Source: Dehalococcoidia bacterium (GTDB taxonomy: Bacteria; Chloroflexota; Dehalococcoidia; DSTF01; JACRBR01). Taken from it: a stretch of 64,000 nucleotides of DNA. A program made the translations under genes and the position numbers. Below are positions 8,686 to 16,112 of this stretch, piece after piece (the first letter of the stretch is position 1; each line of letters starts with the position of its first letter). The notes below the pieces were generated by a model, which worked only from the letters and a program-made list of their open reading frames with translations, made no database searches and was not told where the DNA came from. The stretch is from NCBI GenBank assembly GCA_021462855.1, contig JAJTXQ010000039.1:1-64000 (forward strand). Reading direction: 5' to 3'.

Positions 8686-9246
8686 TCACGCCGCGATCCC
8701 AACGCGGGCGCGGAGCACGTCGCGTACGTGGTCACGAGCAACCGGCCCGGCGCGGTTGAGATCAGCGACACTCGCTCGCCAGCCGCACTCGCAGAGGACG
8801 GCCCGTGATCCGTCCCCGTCGCTGGCGGTGAAGGTCATTTCGTGGCCCTCCAGCGGGCGCGCGATCTGTTCGCCGTCGTCTCCGATGTACCGGAACCGGA
8901 CGCGAGACCAAGCGGGGACGTTGGCCGTCATGTGGCGCTCGGCCTGCCCCGGCGTCTCGAACGTGTCGCCACAGGCACATGAGCCCCAGCCGTATGGCTC
9001 GTGACGCACGCGGCGGGGTATAGAGCGCCCCCAGACGGTCGTAGGACGCGGGTAGCGGACGCCCTCGTAAGTGACCCAGATCACGTCCCCTGCCTTGAGA
9101 CCTTCTTCTGGGCGGTCACGGGTGAGCGTCAGCGCGATCTTGCCGTCAACGACGGGCAGATCGTCCTCCCAACTAGGCGTTCCGAACAGAACCATGCACT
9201 CAGTTTATCGAGCCGCTGACTAGGCCCGCGAACTCGAAGTGTCCCT
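8563..9246. repeat. 14-bp direct repeats flanking the 169-aa gene
   Basis: CTCGAAGTGTCCCT occurs at 8563-8576 and again, same orientation, at 9233-9246. The copies bracket the minus-strand gene 8686-9195, and the right copy lies about 115 bp before the integrase start. They could be recombination scars or binding sites for the recombinase; two copies alone do not prove it. Confidence 0.35.
8686..9195 (-). CDS. hypothetical Cys-containing protein (169 aa)
   Basis: Unknown protein with two short Cys/His clusters that could bind zinc: SCACGDTFETPGQAERHM in the middle and LCECGW near the C-terminus. The first half is beta-rich. No signal peptide or membrane segment. It is the only minus-strand gene between 7.2 and 10.3 kb and is flanked by 14-bp direct repeats, so it may have been inserted as a unit. 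Function unknown. Confidence 0.55.
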   Translation of the reverse strand: MVLFGTPSWEDDLPVVDGKIALTLTRDRPEEGLKAGDVIWVTYEGVRYPRPTTVWGRSIPRRVRHEPYGWGSCACGDTFETPGQAERHMTANVPAWSRVRFRYIGDDGEQIARPLEGHEMTFTASDGDGSRAVLCECGWRASVADLNRAGPVARDHVRDVLRARVGIAA

Positions 9247-9361
9247 GTCCCGCTGCCATCGCCGTACATGCATATCCGCCCGCAATGGGCCTGTGTAACG
9301 GCCCGGCTGAGTCCGAGTTTGATTATGAGAATGGCCCTTCTCGGTGAAACGGAGGCACTCA

Positions 9362-10366
9362 ATGACTGTCCCAACGGCCAGCCCGGAACCGCTCCCGTCC
9401 GTTGCGCTGTACGGCGTACCGGCGTCTCAGAGGCCCGCGCTCGTTTACCTTGCGCGGCTCTCAGGAGGCTCCCGGCGCACCATGCGGGGCGCGCTAGACC
9501 TGATCGCCCGCGAACTCATGGACGGCAACCCCGGCGAGCCGTGTGACGCCGAAACGCTCAATTGGGGCGCTCTGCGCTACACGCATACGGCAGCGATCCG
9601 GCGTCGGCTCATTGAGAGGGAATACGCGCCCGCCACGGCGAACAAGATGCTCGCGGCGCTCCGGGGCGTGCTCCGTGAGGCATGGAAGCTCGGACACATG
9701 ACCGCAGAGGACTTTCACCGAGCCGTGGAGCTTGAGCCGGTGCGGGGGACGGTAGAGCCGCGCGGGCGCGCCCTCAATCAGGTCGAAGTAATCGCGCTGT
9801 TCAAGGAGTGCGAGTCCGACGATACGGCCAGCGGCGTACGCGATGCGGCTATGATCGCGCTTCTCTACGGTGCTGGGCTGCGACGGTCGGAGCTTGTGGG
9901 GCTAAACGTCAGCGACTACGACGCGCCTTCCGGCGCGTTGAGAGTTCGGGGAAAGGGACGGAAGGCACGCACAGTGTATGTGACACACGGAAGCCGAGAA
10001 GCTCTTGAAGCGTGGCTCTCGCACGCGCGCATCGGGATAGATGCAAGCACGAAACCGCTGTTCGTCCCCATCGACAAAGCTGGGCGGCTGCAACCGCGAC
10101 GTATGACGGATCAGGCGCTCTACTACGCACTCCGACGACGCGCAAAGGCCGCAGGTATCAAGGAGTTCTCACCCCACGATCTCCGGCGGACGTTCATCGG
10201 CGACATGCTCGACGCGGGCGCAGACATTAGCGCCGTTCAGCAACTCGCCGGACACTCGAACATCAGCACGACAGCTAGGTACGACAGGCGCGGCGAGCGG
10301 GCGAAGAAGAAGGCGATGAGCCTGTTACTTGTACCCTACACGAGCAAACAATCTCGACGACACTAG
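9362..10366 (+). CDS. tyrosine recombinase / integrase (XerC/D-like)
   Basis: 334 aa from the ATG at 9362, which has ACGGAGG upstream at good spacing. An N-terminal SAM-like core-binding domain (about residues 20-125) precedes the catalytic domain. The full catalytic set is visible: Arg in AGLRRSEL, Lys in GKGRKART, His-x-x-Arg in HDLRRT, His in LAGHSN and the nucleophile Tyr in TARYDRR. The enzyme therefore looks intact and could excise or insert island segments. Related but truncated C-terminal fragments occur at about 12.55 and 14.23 kb. Its stop shares a CTAG with the stop of the convergent kwaB gene. Confidence 0.93.
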   Translation: MTVPTASPEPLPSVALYGVPASQRPALVYLARLSGGSRRTMRGALDLIARELMDGNPGEPCDAETLNWGALRYTHTAAIRRRLIEREYAPATANKMLAALRGVLREAWKLGHMTAEDFHRAVELEPVRGTVEPRGRALNQVEVIALFKECESDDTASGVRDAAMIALLYGAGLRRSELVGLNVSDYDAPSGALRVRGKGRKARTVYVTHGSREALEAWLSHARIGIDASTKPLFVPIDKAGRLQPRRMTDQALYYALRRRAKAAGIKEFSPHDLRRTFIGDMLDAGADISAVQQLAGHSNISTTARYDRRGERAKKKAMSLLLVPYTSKQSRRH

Positions 10367-11307
10367 ACCGTACTCTTGGAGTTCGCCTCATACCGCAATG
10401 TCGTGAGGTTCGACGTAAGGTAGTCGTCGTCAAGCAGTTTGAGGATCGTCCAACGCTTCTCGCGATCCTGCTCGAACACGAGTTCTTCGCGGCCCGAACC
10501 TGGATCGCGACGAATCTCCAATGGCAGATCGAAATCACGCACATGGTTCTTGATCGCCTCCATCGTCAACGTTGCGAGGTAGGGCTTCCCTGCCACGCGA
10601 GCGGCCTTCGCCACCATCTGTATCTGCCCGGCGACGGCGCGGCGGAACTCCTCCTCGTTAGCGATTGGCACACTCGCGACAAGTTGATCGATAGCTTGAT
10701 CGGCGCGAGCGCGTAGTTCCTCTAAGTAGTCGAAGATGCGTTCAAACTGCGTGACGTTGGCGATGAACAAGTACCCATCCCACGCGATGCAATCTATGTC
10801 GCGATCAAACAGGAACGCGCGATCAGTGATCTTTGTGTAGGTGCCCCCGGCGAAGATTGCTCCAATGCCGCCTCGGTCTAGTTCGAACCGGGCGGTTGTG
10901 TGCCGGAAGAAGATGGCACGCTCACCGGCTCGGCCTCCGAGCGCGAGGGCGTAGAAACGGAGACCTCGGAAGTAGTGATCTTCTTCCACGAGGAGCGGAA
11001 GGTTACCGACTCGTTCAAACGAGTCCACAATGCCACGCACTCGATCGTGATCGTCGTTCAACGGCAGGTACGTAAGTTCGTGCGAGTCGGGCTTGTACCC
11101 GGCGTCGTAAGCTCTCAGGTCTCGCTCGGCGAATCGATCGTACGCGTTCTTCGCGATGGCCACGAACTCCGATGCCAAGTCCTCCGTGATGTTGGCGCGG
11201 CGCATGTCGAAAGTCAGATTCTCGGCACGCGCCGCCAACGCCACCGAAGCTCTGATCTGCCGTCCTAAGAGCGCCCCCAGCGAAGCGAAGGACTCCTCTA
11301 CTGTCAT
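10363..11307 (-). CDS. kwaB: Kiwa anti-phage protein KwaB (DUF4868)
   Basis: 314 aa from an ATG at 11307 that overlaps the kwaA stop (ATGA) and follows GGAGAAGGGG; an upstream in-frame start at 11325 is less likely. Length and the C-terminal signature (KLLDDDYLTSNLTTLRYEANSK) match the DUF4868 family to which KwaB belongs. In Kiwa, the membrane protein KwaA senses infection and KwaB is the DNA-binding effector that blocks phage replication and late transcription; this is knowledge of the E. coli system. Gene order kwaA-kwaB, coupling and sizes all fit. Confidence 0.85.
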   Translation of the reverse strand: MTVEESFASLGALLGRQIRASVALAARAENLTFDMRRANITEDLASEFVAIAKNAYDRFAERDLRAYDAGYKPDSHELTYLPLNDDHDRVRGIVDSFERVGNLPLLVEEDHYFRGLRFYALALGGRAGERAIFFRHTTARFELDRGGIGAIFAGGTYTKITDRAFLFDRDIDCIAWDGYLFIANVTQFERIFDYLEELRARADQAIDQLVASVPIANEEEFRRAVAGQIQMVAKAARVAGKPYLATLTMEAIKNHVRDFDLPLEIRRDPGSGREELVFEQDREKRWTILKLLDDDYLTSNLTTLRYEANSKSTV

Positions 11308-11819
11308 GACCCCTTCTCCAACCATAGATAGTCGCCGAGCGTCGCGACCTCAATGTTCTCGCCCGGCCTGACGTAGTGTCGTTTCGTAAGCATCATCCTG
11401 GGCAGTTTGTCCGCGCCGGAAACTTCGAAGATGTGGTACCCCATGAAGTTGAGAAGCGGATTGAAGTAGATCAGGTTCGAGTTGACGTACAAGACACCCA
11501 GCACGATGAACAACACGACGAGGGCAATGAGATCGGCACGGCTGCCGGTATCCACGTCCAAGAACGGGATGATGTATGTGACGATGTAGGCCATCGCGTC
11601 GCCCGTTCGTGACTCAACGTTATCGATTCTCTCGAACTGCCCCGCCAACCGCCGCGCTTGCCGCTCGTACGTCAATAGTCCGGCCACACCTAACACACCG
11701 ACGGCGATCGCGACGACCGCGATCGTACGCTCGTCCTCCCAATATCGGATCGCGAAGATCACGAACAGCGGGGTGTAGGAGCTAAGGAACAGCACCCAGC
11801 GGACGAATCGGGCTGGCAC
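11304..11819 (-). CDS. kwaA: Kiwa membrane protein KwaA
   Basis: 171-aa membrane protein with about four hydrophobic segments (near residues 8-26, 31-50, 75-90 and 96-116), followed by the sequence VNSNLIYFNPLLNFMGY and a soluble C-terminal tail. Four membrane spans and a gene coupled by ATGA to a DUF4868 gene are the hallmarks of KwaA. The GTG start has GAGGGGGT about 9 nt upstream. In characterised Kiwa systems KwaA forms the inner-membrane sensor that recruits KwaB. The family match is by architecture and neighbour rather than by a catalytic motif. Confidence 0.78.
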   Translation of the reverse strand: MPARFVRWVLFLSSYTPLFVIFAIRYWEDERTIAVVAIAVGVLGVAGLLTYERQARRLAGQFERIDNVESRTGDAMAYIVTYIIPFLDVDTGSRADLIALVVLFIVLGVLYVNSNLIYFNPLLNFMGYHIFEVSGADKLPRMMLTKRHYVRPGENIEVATLGDYLWLEKGS

Positions 11820-11851
11820 GGACGTTCAACCCCCTCTGCGCGTTGACTGGG

Positions 11852-11857
11852 AGTATA
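11852..11857 (-). promoter_or_regulatory. candidate -10 box for kwaAB
   Basis: TATACT on the minus strand lies 33-38 nt upstream of the kwaA GTG. No convincing -35 is visible, so this is tentative. Confidence 0.3.
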
Positions 11858-11966
11858 GCTTCGCTTACAGGCTTCATCGCCCGTCCATACGTGAGAATGC
11901 GGATAGCCGCCCCCTCCACGGCCCCTCAATCCTGCGTTTGACTCGTCGAGGCCGAAGGAGGACTTT

Positions 11967-12314
11967 ATGACGCTCGATACTTCAAGCCAGAACGCCGAAG
12001 CGCCGGTGACGAATGCGGCTATCGTTGACGAACTTCTCTACATCGTCGGACACGAGGACGAAGCGGAGCGAAGAACGCGGTTAGCTCGACTCCGCAAGGA
12101 GCACGGAGCGGACACCGTGGAGGCCAAAGCTCGCTATGTCGTGTGGCTTCTTGACACCTTGGCGACGGTCAACGACCGGTTACTCCAACTCACGATGAAG
12201 CAGCGCGAGGCATTCGGCTACACAACGGAGAACCGCGACCTTGAGACACTGATCACGAGGCATCGAACGGAGGCGCAACGCCTTCGTCGCTTGCTCGGTC
12301 TAGACGCGGACTGA
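11967..12314 (+). CDS. hypothetical helical protein (115 aa)
   Basis: ATG with a strong site AAGGAGGA 7-8 nt upstream. The product is highly charged, Arg/Glu-rich and predicted nearly all helical ([34 protein letters not shown]), with no membrane segment. It could be a small coiled-coil or DNA-binding protein; I do not recognise a family. It lies between kwaA, which is transcribed away from it, and the first recombinase fragment, so it is probably part of the same acquired segment as Kiwa. Confidence 0.55.
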   Translation: MTLDTSSQNAEAPVTNAAIVDELLYIVGHEDEAERRTRLARLRKEHGADTVEAKARYVVWLLDTLATVNDRLLQLTMKQREAFGYTTENRDLETLITRHRTEAQRLRRLLGLDAD

Positions 12315-12469
12315 GGCCGACTCTGGCGCTCGGTCTGGGCCACAGTCTATTGACTCTACGCACGTTGCCTCCGGCGCTTCAAGGGCTGCGCCGGGAACAC
12401 GGGTACCACCGTCATGTGCCAGCGGCGTATCCGAGGATCGTCAGGCTCAGAAGTGCGGTTGCTGGAAGT

Positions 12470-12606
12470 CCGAATCCCTTCGGGGTCGCCACTAGCACAC
12501 TTCGACTCGCCCGGTTCGAACGCCGAAACCGGGCGAACGCTTCCCTCGCAGACCTTCAGTTCAGTCCCATTGACGTGAGGCGCACCTTCATCAGTGACCT
12601 CCTCGA
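12470..12606 (+). repeat. island repeat, copy A (tRNA-3'-end-like core plus inverted repeat)
   Basis: The core at 12470-12492 (CCGAATCCCTTCGGGG then TCGCCAC) resembles the T-arm/acceptor 3' end of a tRNA. It is followed by inverted arms TCGCCCGGTTCG (12507-12518) and AACCGGGCGA (12527-12536). Block 12530-12606 matches copy B at 74 of 77 positions. I interpret it as an attachment-site remnant. Confidence 0.6.
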
Positions 12607-12739
12607 TGCCGGAGCGGACATGTCCACCGTTCAGGGACTCGCCGGTCACGCGAACGTGCAGACAACGGTACGCTATGACCGCCGATGCCAGCGCGAACTG
12701 CTCCATTGGGACGGCATGGGCCCAACGGACGACGCTTGA
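12551..12739 (+). pseudogene. C-terminal fragment of a tyrosine recombinase (copy A)
   Basis: The frame reads [19 protein letters not shown], then [16 protein letters not shown], i.e. the last catalytic motifs of a tyrosine recombinase, with no N-terminal two thirds. The HxxR histidine is isoleucine. After RYDRR the sequence decays into an unrelated tail. Upstream the frame runs through the repeat (open from 12350), which is probably not coding. It is a relic, related to the fragment at 14.2 kb and more distantly to the intact integrase at 9.4 kb. Confidence 0.7.
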
Positions 12740-12799
12740 TGCCGGCTCGGTGGGATAGGAACCCGACAGCGACCGGGAGACAGGACCGAGTCTGAATCT

Positions 12800-13441
12800 A
12801 TGAAAGTCAACGCGACCTTACGGCGAGTGTTAGACCCAGCCTATCTGCCCTGCTCCGGGTTTACGTTTCCATGTACGGAGATGCGCTGGAAGCCAGAAGC
12901 AGGTCACGTGCCTCGCGGCTTTGCGGGCGCGTCCGGCGCGCTGGAAGCCATCGAACTCGTGCTCGTGTTCGCCGAGCCGGGAGACCCTCAACCCGGAGAG
13001 CAGCACGTGGGGCTACAGACGGCATACAACTATGCCTATTCCGCGTTCGAGACGGGGCTGACCCGGTTCCACAAGAATGTCCGTTACATCCTCGACGCGT
13101 GCTGGCCCGCTCTGACCTTTGCACAGCAAATGGAACACGCATGGCTCACCGAGTCGGTCTTGTGCTCGGCGACGAAGAAAGGCGGCACAGTGCACGCCTC
13201 GACTGTCCGCGCGTGTGGCGAGCGTTTCCTTTCGAAGCAAGTACAGTTGCTTCCGAACGCGGTCGTTGCGGCTTCAGGCAGCAAGGCGACGGCGCGTCTT
13301 CGCATTGCGGGTATCACGGGCTTCCTTGAGGCCGCAGCGGTAGCGCCGCCGGGGTGCAACTTCGTTGGCGCTCGTGAGTCGTGGGACGCGATTGCGCGGG
13401 CCGTACGCGCGCGAGAGGTCTCAGACCATCAAGATGCCTAA
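12800..13441 (+). CDS. uracil-DNA-glycosylase-like protein
   Basis: 213 aa. The order of motifs resembles the uracil-DNA glycosylase superfamily: LVLVFAEPGDPQPGE near residue 52 (motif A-like), WLTESVLCSA near 115, a central LLPNAVVAASGSKA near 150, and a late AVAPPGC near 180 where family members carry their His-containing loop. The catalytic His expected there is not evident, so activity is uncertain. Members remove uracil or modified bases from DNA, leaving abasic sites. It overlaps the next gene, a GIY-YIG protein, by 8 nt, so the two are coupled. The family call rests on motif impression only. Confidence 0.45.
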   Translation: MKVNATLRRVLDPAYLPCSGFTFPCTEMRWKPEAGHVPRGFAGASGALEAIELVLVFAEPGDPQPGEQHVGLQTAYNYAYSAFETGLTRFHKNVRYILDACWPALTFAQQMEHAWLTESVLCSATKKGGTVHASTVRACGERFLSKQVQLLPNAVVAASGSKATARLRIAGITGFLEAAAVAPPGCNFVGARESWDAIARAVRAREVSDHQDA

Positions 13442-14045
13442 CTCGCCTCGCCAACTCTTCGACGATGTCGGATGCGTGACTATCAGCGCCGTTCCTTGGG
13501 GCACTAAGCCGCAATCCGCGCGCCCGGGCGTCTATGTCGTGTCGCTACATTCCGACGCAACACGGAGTGATGGGTTGTCTGGCGCTCCGCTTGACGTGGC
13601 AGCCATTGCTGCATGGATCGTGAGAGTGCCGTCTCTGACGCTTGACGGGCGACGACCCACGCCAGAGAGTCTCGCCAAGCGGCTCGCTCGCTACTGGCTC
13701 GCCGATGAAGCCGTGCTCTACATCGGTAAGGCCACCTCGCTTCGCGCGAGGCTGGGTCAGTACTACTCGACACCTTTGGGTGACCGGCGCCCCCACGCCG
13801 GCGGCTACTGGGTCAAGACGCTGACGAAACTCAATTCGTTGACTGTCCATTACAGTGAGTTGGACGCTGCCGCAGACCCAGGGGACGTGGAGAATCGTAT
13901 GCTTCGGCTGTTCGCGCAGGCGGTGCCGAGGCGGGTGAGGGCGGCCCACCCTCAACCAAGCCTGACAATCCCATTCGCGAACCTTGTGGTGACCGGCGTT
14001 GGCCAGCGCAACCACGGCATACGCCACGCGGTGCCCCGAGGTTAG
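13434..14045 (+). CDS. GIY-YIG-fold nuclease-like protein
   Basis: 203 aa, ATG at 13434 inside the end of the preceding gene. The signature halves are PGVYVVSL near residue 30 and VLYIGKATSLRARLGQYY near residue 98, separated by an insertion longer than usual. The Arg expected after YIG is present (RARL). GIY-YIG domains cleave DNA in UvrC, homing endonucleases and some restriction enzymes. Paired with a glycosylase-like gene it could cut DNA at processed bases; that pairing is inference. The rest of the protein is unassigned. Confidence 0.65.
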   Translation: MPNSPRQLFDDVGCVTISAVPWGTKPQSARPGVYVVSLHSDATRSDGLSGAPLDVAAIAAWIVRVPSLTLDGRRPTPESLAKRLARYWLADEAVLYIGKATSLRARLGQYYSTPLGDRRPHAGGYWVKTLTKLNSLTVHYSELDAAADPGDVENRMLRLFAQAVPRRVRAAHPQPSLTIPFANLVVTGVGQRNHGIRHAVPRG

Positions 14046-14125
14046 GCGCAGTCTGGGTTGTCACGTGTCACCGGGACGACTGTGATACCCCAGCGCTTCA
14101 GTCTCGGGTCAATCTCGCGCAACTT

Positions 14126-14189
14126 GTGCTGACAACCGCCCCGAATCCCTTCGGGGTCGCCACAACCGCTATCTGAATCGCCCGGTTCG
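14126..14189 (+). repeat. island repeat, copy B
   Basis: This 64-bp stretch is identical to 16113-16176 (copy C). It contains the hairpin CCCCGAA-TCCC-TTCGGGG at 14139-14156 and ends in CGCCCGGTTCG, whose complementary arm GAACCGGGCGA follows at 14197-14207. From 14201 on, 77 bp match copy A instead, so B looks like a junction joining the C-type left part to the A-type right part. Confidence 0.65.
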
Positions 14190-14200
14190 TCGCCCTGAAC

Positions 14201-14434
14201 CGGGCGAACACTTCCCTCGCAAGCCTTCAGTTCAGTCCCATTGACGTGAGGCGCACCTTCATCAGTGACCTCCTCGACGCTGGCGCCGACATTTCGACGG
14301 TGCAGGGTCTTGCCGGTCACGCGAACGTGCAGACGACCGTGCGCTACGACCGACGCGGCGAACAGGCGAAGCAGAAGGCGTCCGCGCTGCTCCACGTCCC
14401 CTACATCGACGATAAGACTAGGGGCACTGTATGA
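14201..14434 (+). pseudogene. C-terminal fragment of a tyrosine recombinase (copy B)
   Basis: The frame contains [36 protein letters not shown] and a complete C-terminus ([16 protein letters not shown]), lacking everything before the HxxR box. The HxxR histidine is isoleucine, as in copy A. A GTG at 14246 could start a 62-aa peptide, and its TGA overlaps the ATG of the next small membrane gene (ATGA), so translation of the relic might still feed that gene. Confidence 0.7.
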
Positions 14435-14652
14435 AGCTGCTACGAGGCGTCCGGTCAACCCTGTTCGTCGTGACGATGATGGTCGCCCCGTTCGCGTTGG
14501 CGTACTTCATCGGCACGGGCTTCGACGGCATCCCCGGGAGCTACTCGTGGCCGTTGTTCCTGCCGCTCCGGTTCATCGTCGCCCCGGTCATCTTCGCTGG
14601 TGCGATGGTGTGCATCGGACTCACGTTCAAGCTGCTCGGAGAGAAGCTCTGA
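14431..14652 (+). CDS. small membrane protein (73 aa)
   Basis: Two hydrophobic segments (about residues 10-27 and 42-65) separated by a short loop, with a basic N-terminus (MKLLRGVR) and a KLLGEKL tail, so a two-span inner-membrane protein. Its ATG overlaps the stop of the recombinase fragment. The next gene, on the other strand, ends 7 nt downstream. No family recognised. Confidence 0.55.
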   Translation: MKLLRGVRSTLFVVTMMVAPFALAYFIGTGFDGIPGSYSWPLFLPLRFIVAPVIFAGAMVCIGLTFKLLGEKL

Positions 14653-14659
14653 CGGGAGA

Positions 14660-15304
14660 CTAACGCGGCACTATCCTGAACGTCGCGTAATCCGCATCAC
14701 GGTTGTCGAGGCGAAACCGCCCGACCGCACGAAGTCCTGATGACGAAGCGACCACGTCCACGTCGTACTGTTTGCGTTCGAGTTTCCACTTCGGGTTCCC
14801 GAAGGTGCCGTAAGCGTAGGACTCCGCACCAAACATGAAGGCCTGACCATCGCGAGTGATGGCAACCGCAACCTCCTGCCCGACCCCGGAAGGCGGAACA
14901 TCGAGGCGCAGGGTGTCCGGTACGAGCGTGGGGTCGTACACGGCGTTGAAGGTCACAGGGCCACCAGCGGTCGTGGGTGATTGCGGCGAAAGGGTGATGG
15001 GCTCACGGTTCGCGCTCCAACGAGCCGCTACCTCGGGAAGCGTCGGCACGGACTGTCCCGCTTCGCGAAACTGCAACGTCCCCTCACAACCAGCGGCACT
15101 CTGGCGCACGAGCAATCCGCGCAACGCCGAGGGCAGCGGCCTGTTCCGAACGTGAACGACAGCGAACCACCACGGTGTCGGCCCGGTTGGTTTCCACGTC
15201 TCCGCGATGACCTCCAACCGTGGCCGCTTTATCCACTCAATGGCGAGCGTAACGACGAGACCTATGGCTCCGATGATGCCGAGAATCAGTCCAGCGACTT
15301 CCAT
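14660..15304 (-). CDS. hypothetical membrane-anchored protein (214 aa)
   Basis: The first 24 residues (MEVAGLILGIIGAIGLVVTLA) form one membrane span, followed by an IKRPRLEV stretch and a beta-rich soluble domain with TPWWFAVVHVRNRPL and KLERKQYDVDVV. The topology suggests a single-pass protein whose soluble domain may fold as a beta-sandwich. A much longer same-frame reading extends back to 16075 but has no support, and the ATG at 15304 directly precedes the hydrophobic segment. Function unknown; it occupies the acquired segment between repeat copies B and C. Confidence 0.6.
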   Translation of the reverse strand: MEVAGLILGIIGAIGLVVTLAIEWIKRPRLEVIAETWKPTGPTPWWFAVVHVRNRPLPSALRGLLVRQSAAGCEGTLQFREAGQSVPTLPEVAARWSANREPITLSPQSPTTAGGPVTFNAVYDPTLVPDTLRLDVPPSGVGQEVAVAITRDGQAFMFGAESYAYGTFGNPKWKLERKQYDVDVVASSSGLRAVGRFRLDNRDADYATFRIVPR

Positions 15305-15339
15305 TGACGATGATGCTACACGAAGGAATGAGCGGAGCC

Positions 15340-15594
15340 CTAGCGTGAGGCATCTGTGTTGCCGAGCGGCGTGAACCGAGCAAGCCCGCCCCAGTCGGTG
15401 ACCTCGTACTCGATGGTTACCGACCGCAGCGGCCCGCACAACTCCTCGGCCCTTCTCCATAGATTGCCGTCCGCGTGGACGACTTCGAGCCCGTCGCGTG
15501 TGTCGATGAAGACAACGACGACGCTGCCCGCATAGACAGTGTCGTAGATGGTGCCTGTCTTCACGTTGAGCAATGTTCGTGCCCTCCCGTCCAC
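15340..15594 (-). CDS. hypothetical small protein (up to 84 aa)
   Basis: Beta-rich, without membrane segments (TIYDTVYAGSVVVVFID, RSVTIEYEVTDWGGLARF). A GGGAGGG ribosome site inside the frame favours a TTG start near 15571 over the GTG at 15594, so the true protein may be about 76 aa. It lies 35 nt upstream of the membrane-anchored gene in the same direction and could share its transcript. No family recognised. Confidence 0.45.
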   Translation of the reverse strand: MDGRARTLLNVKTGTIYDTVYAGSVVVVFIDTRDGLEVVHADGNLWRRAEELCGPLRSVTIEYEVTDWGGLARFTPLGNTDASR

Positions 15595-15657
15595 GGTCGG
15601 GTGGATTCACCAGACCGAGGTCTTGACCCACTTCAATTGTCTTTCGCGGGTGGGAAG

Positions 15658-15996
15658 CTATCCGTGCAGCCCGTGGCCATCGTCCTCGCGGAGAGACAAG
15701 TTGCCGTCGTCGTCCTCGACGTAGTCGCAGCCGTAGCAGTTGCGCTTGTCGTCGAAGCCCTGACCGCAATCTCCGCAGAGGTGACCATCGAAACTCCGAA
15801 CCGTGGTGCAGTCGTCCTCGTCGCAGAGACACACCTCGGCGACCGGCCCGTACAACGACGGGTACTTGTCGATGAGTTCCTCGCCGCGCGGCAGACGTAC
15901 ACGACCGCGACGTTCGCCGGGCGAGACGGCCCAGCCGAGGGCGCGGGCCCGAGATAATGCGGACGCCGGTTGGCGCGAATTGGACTGTCGGTTCAT
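15658..15996 (-). CDS. Cys-rich, probably zinc-binding protein (112 aa)
   Basis: The ATG at 15996 overlaps the stop of the upstream short frame (ATGA) and follows GGAGGTG. The C-terminal half contains CLCDEDDC, then CGDC and CYGC, spaced like a treble-clef or rubredoxin-like zinc site, in an acidic context. The N-terminal 45 residues are basic. It could be a small regulatory or nucleic-acid-binding protein. The family is unknown. Confidence 0.5.
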   Translation of the reverse strand: MNRQSNSRQPASALSRARALGWAVSPGERRGRVRLPRGEELIDKYPSLYGPVAEVCLCDEDDCTTVRSFDGHLCGDCGQGFDDKRNCYGCDYVEDDDGNLSLREDDGHGLHG

Positions 15997-16112
15997 GATG
16001 CACCTCCACGCTTTTTCGGGCTCTTGCCGGGTCGGCGAGGAGGGCACTTCGGGCAGAAGGTGGGGACAACAGCAATGGCCCAACGCTTCAAACGCGGGTC
16101 ATTCAGATTCAG
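15993..16112 (-). CDS. possible 39-46-aa zinc-ribbon protein overlapping repeat copy C
   Basis: The frame reads GGCQH, then NDPRLKRWAIAVVP, then FCPKC and a basic tail, and ends in an ATGA overlap with the Cys-rich gene. No ATG or GTG is in frame; CTG codons at 16112 or 16106, or ATT at 16133, are the only near options. The same peptide pattern (DPRLKRW-x-I-x-VVP) is readable on the minus strand beside copies A and B with mostly synonymous base changes, which argues that it was once, or still is, coding. Confidence 0.35.
   Translation of the reverse strand: MNLNDPRLKRWAIAVVPTFCPKCPPRRPGKSPKKRGGAS

Noticed and set aside
12470-12500. A tRNA gene at the island repeats
   Set aside because: Only the 3' quarter of a tRNA-like sequence is present; no acceptor 5' arm, D-arm or anticodon stem could be found upstream of any copy.
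14660-16075. 471-codon minus-strand frame
   Set aside because: Only the part from 15304 on has a believable start and membrane anchor; the upstream portion overlaps the Cys-rich gene in another frame and is Arg-rich noise.
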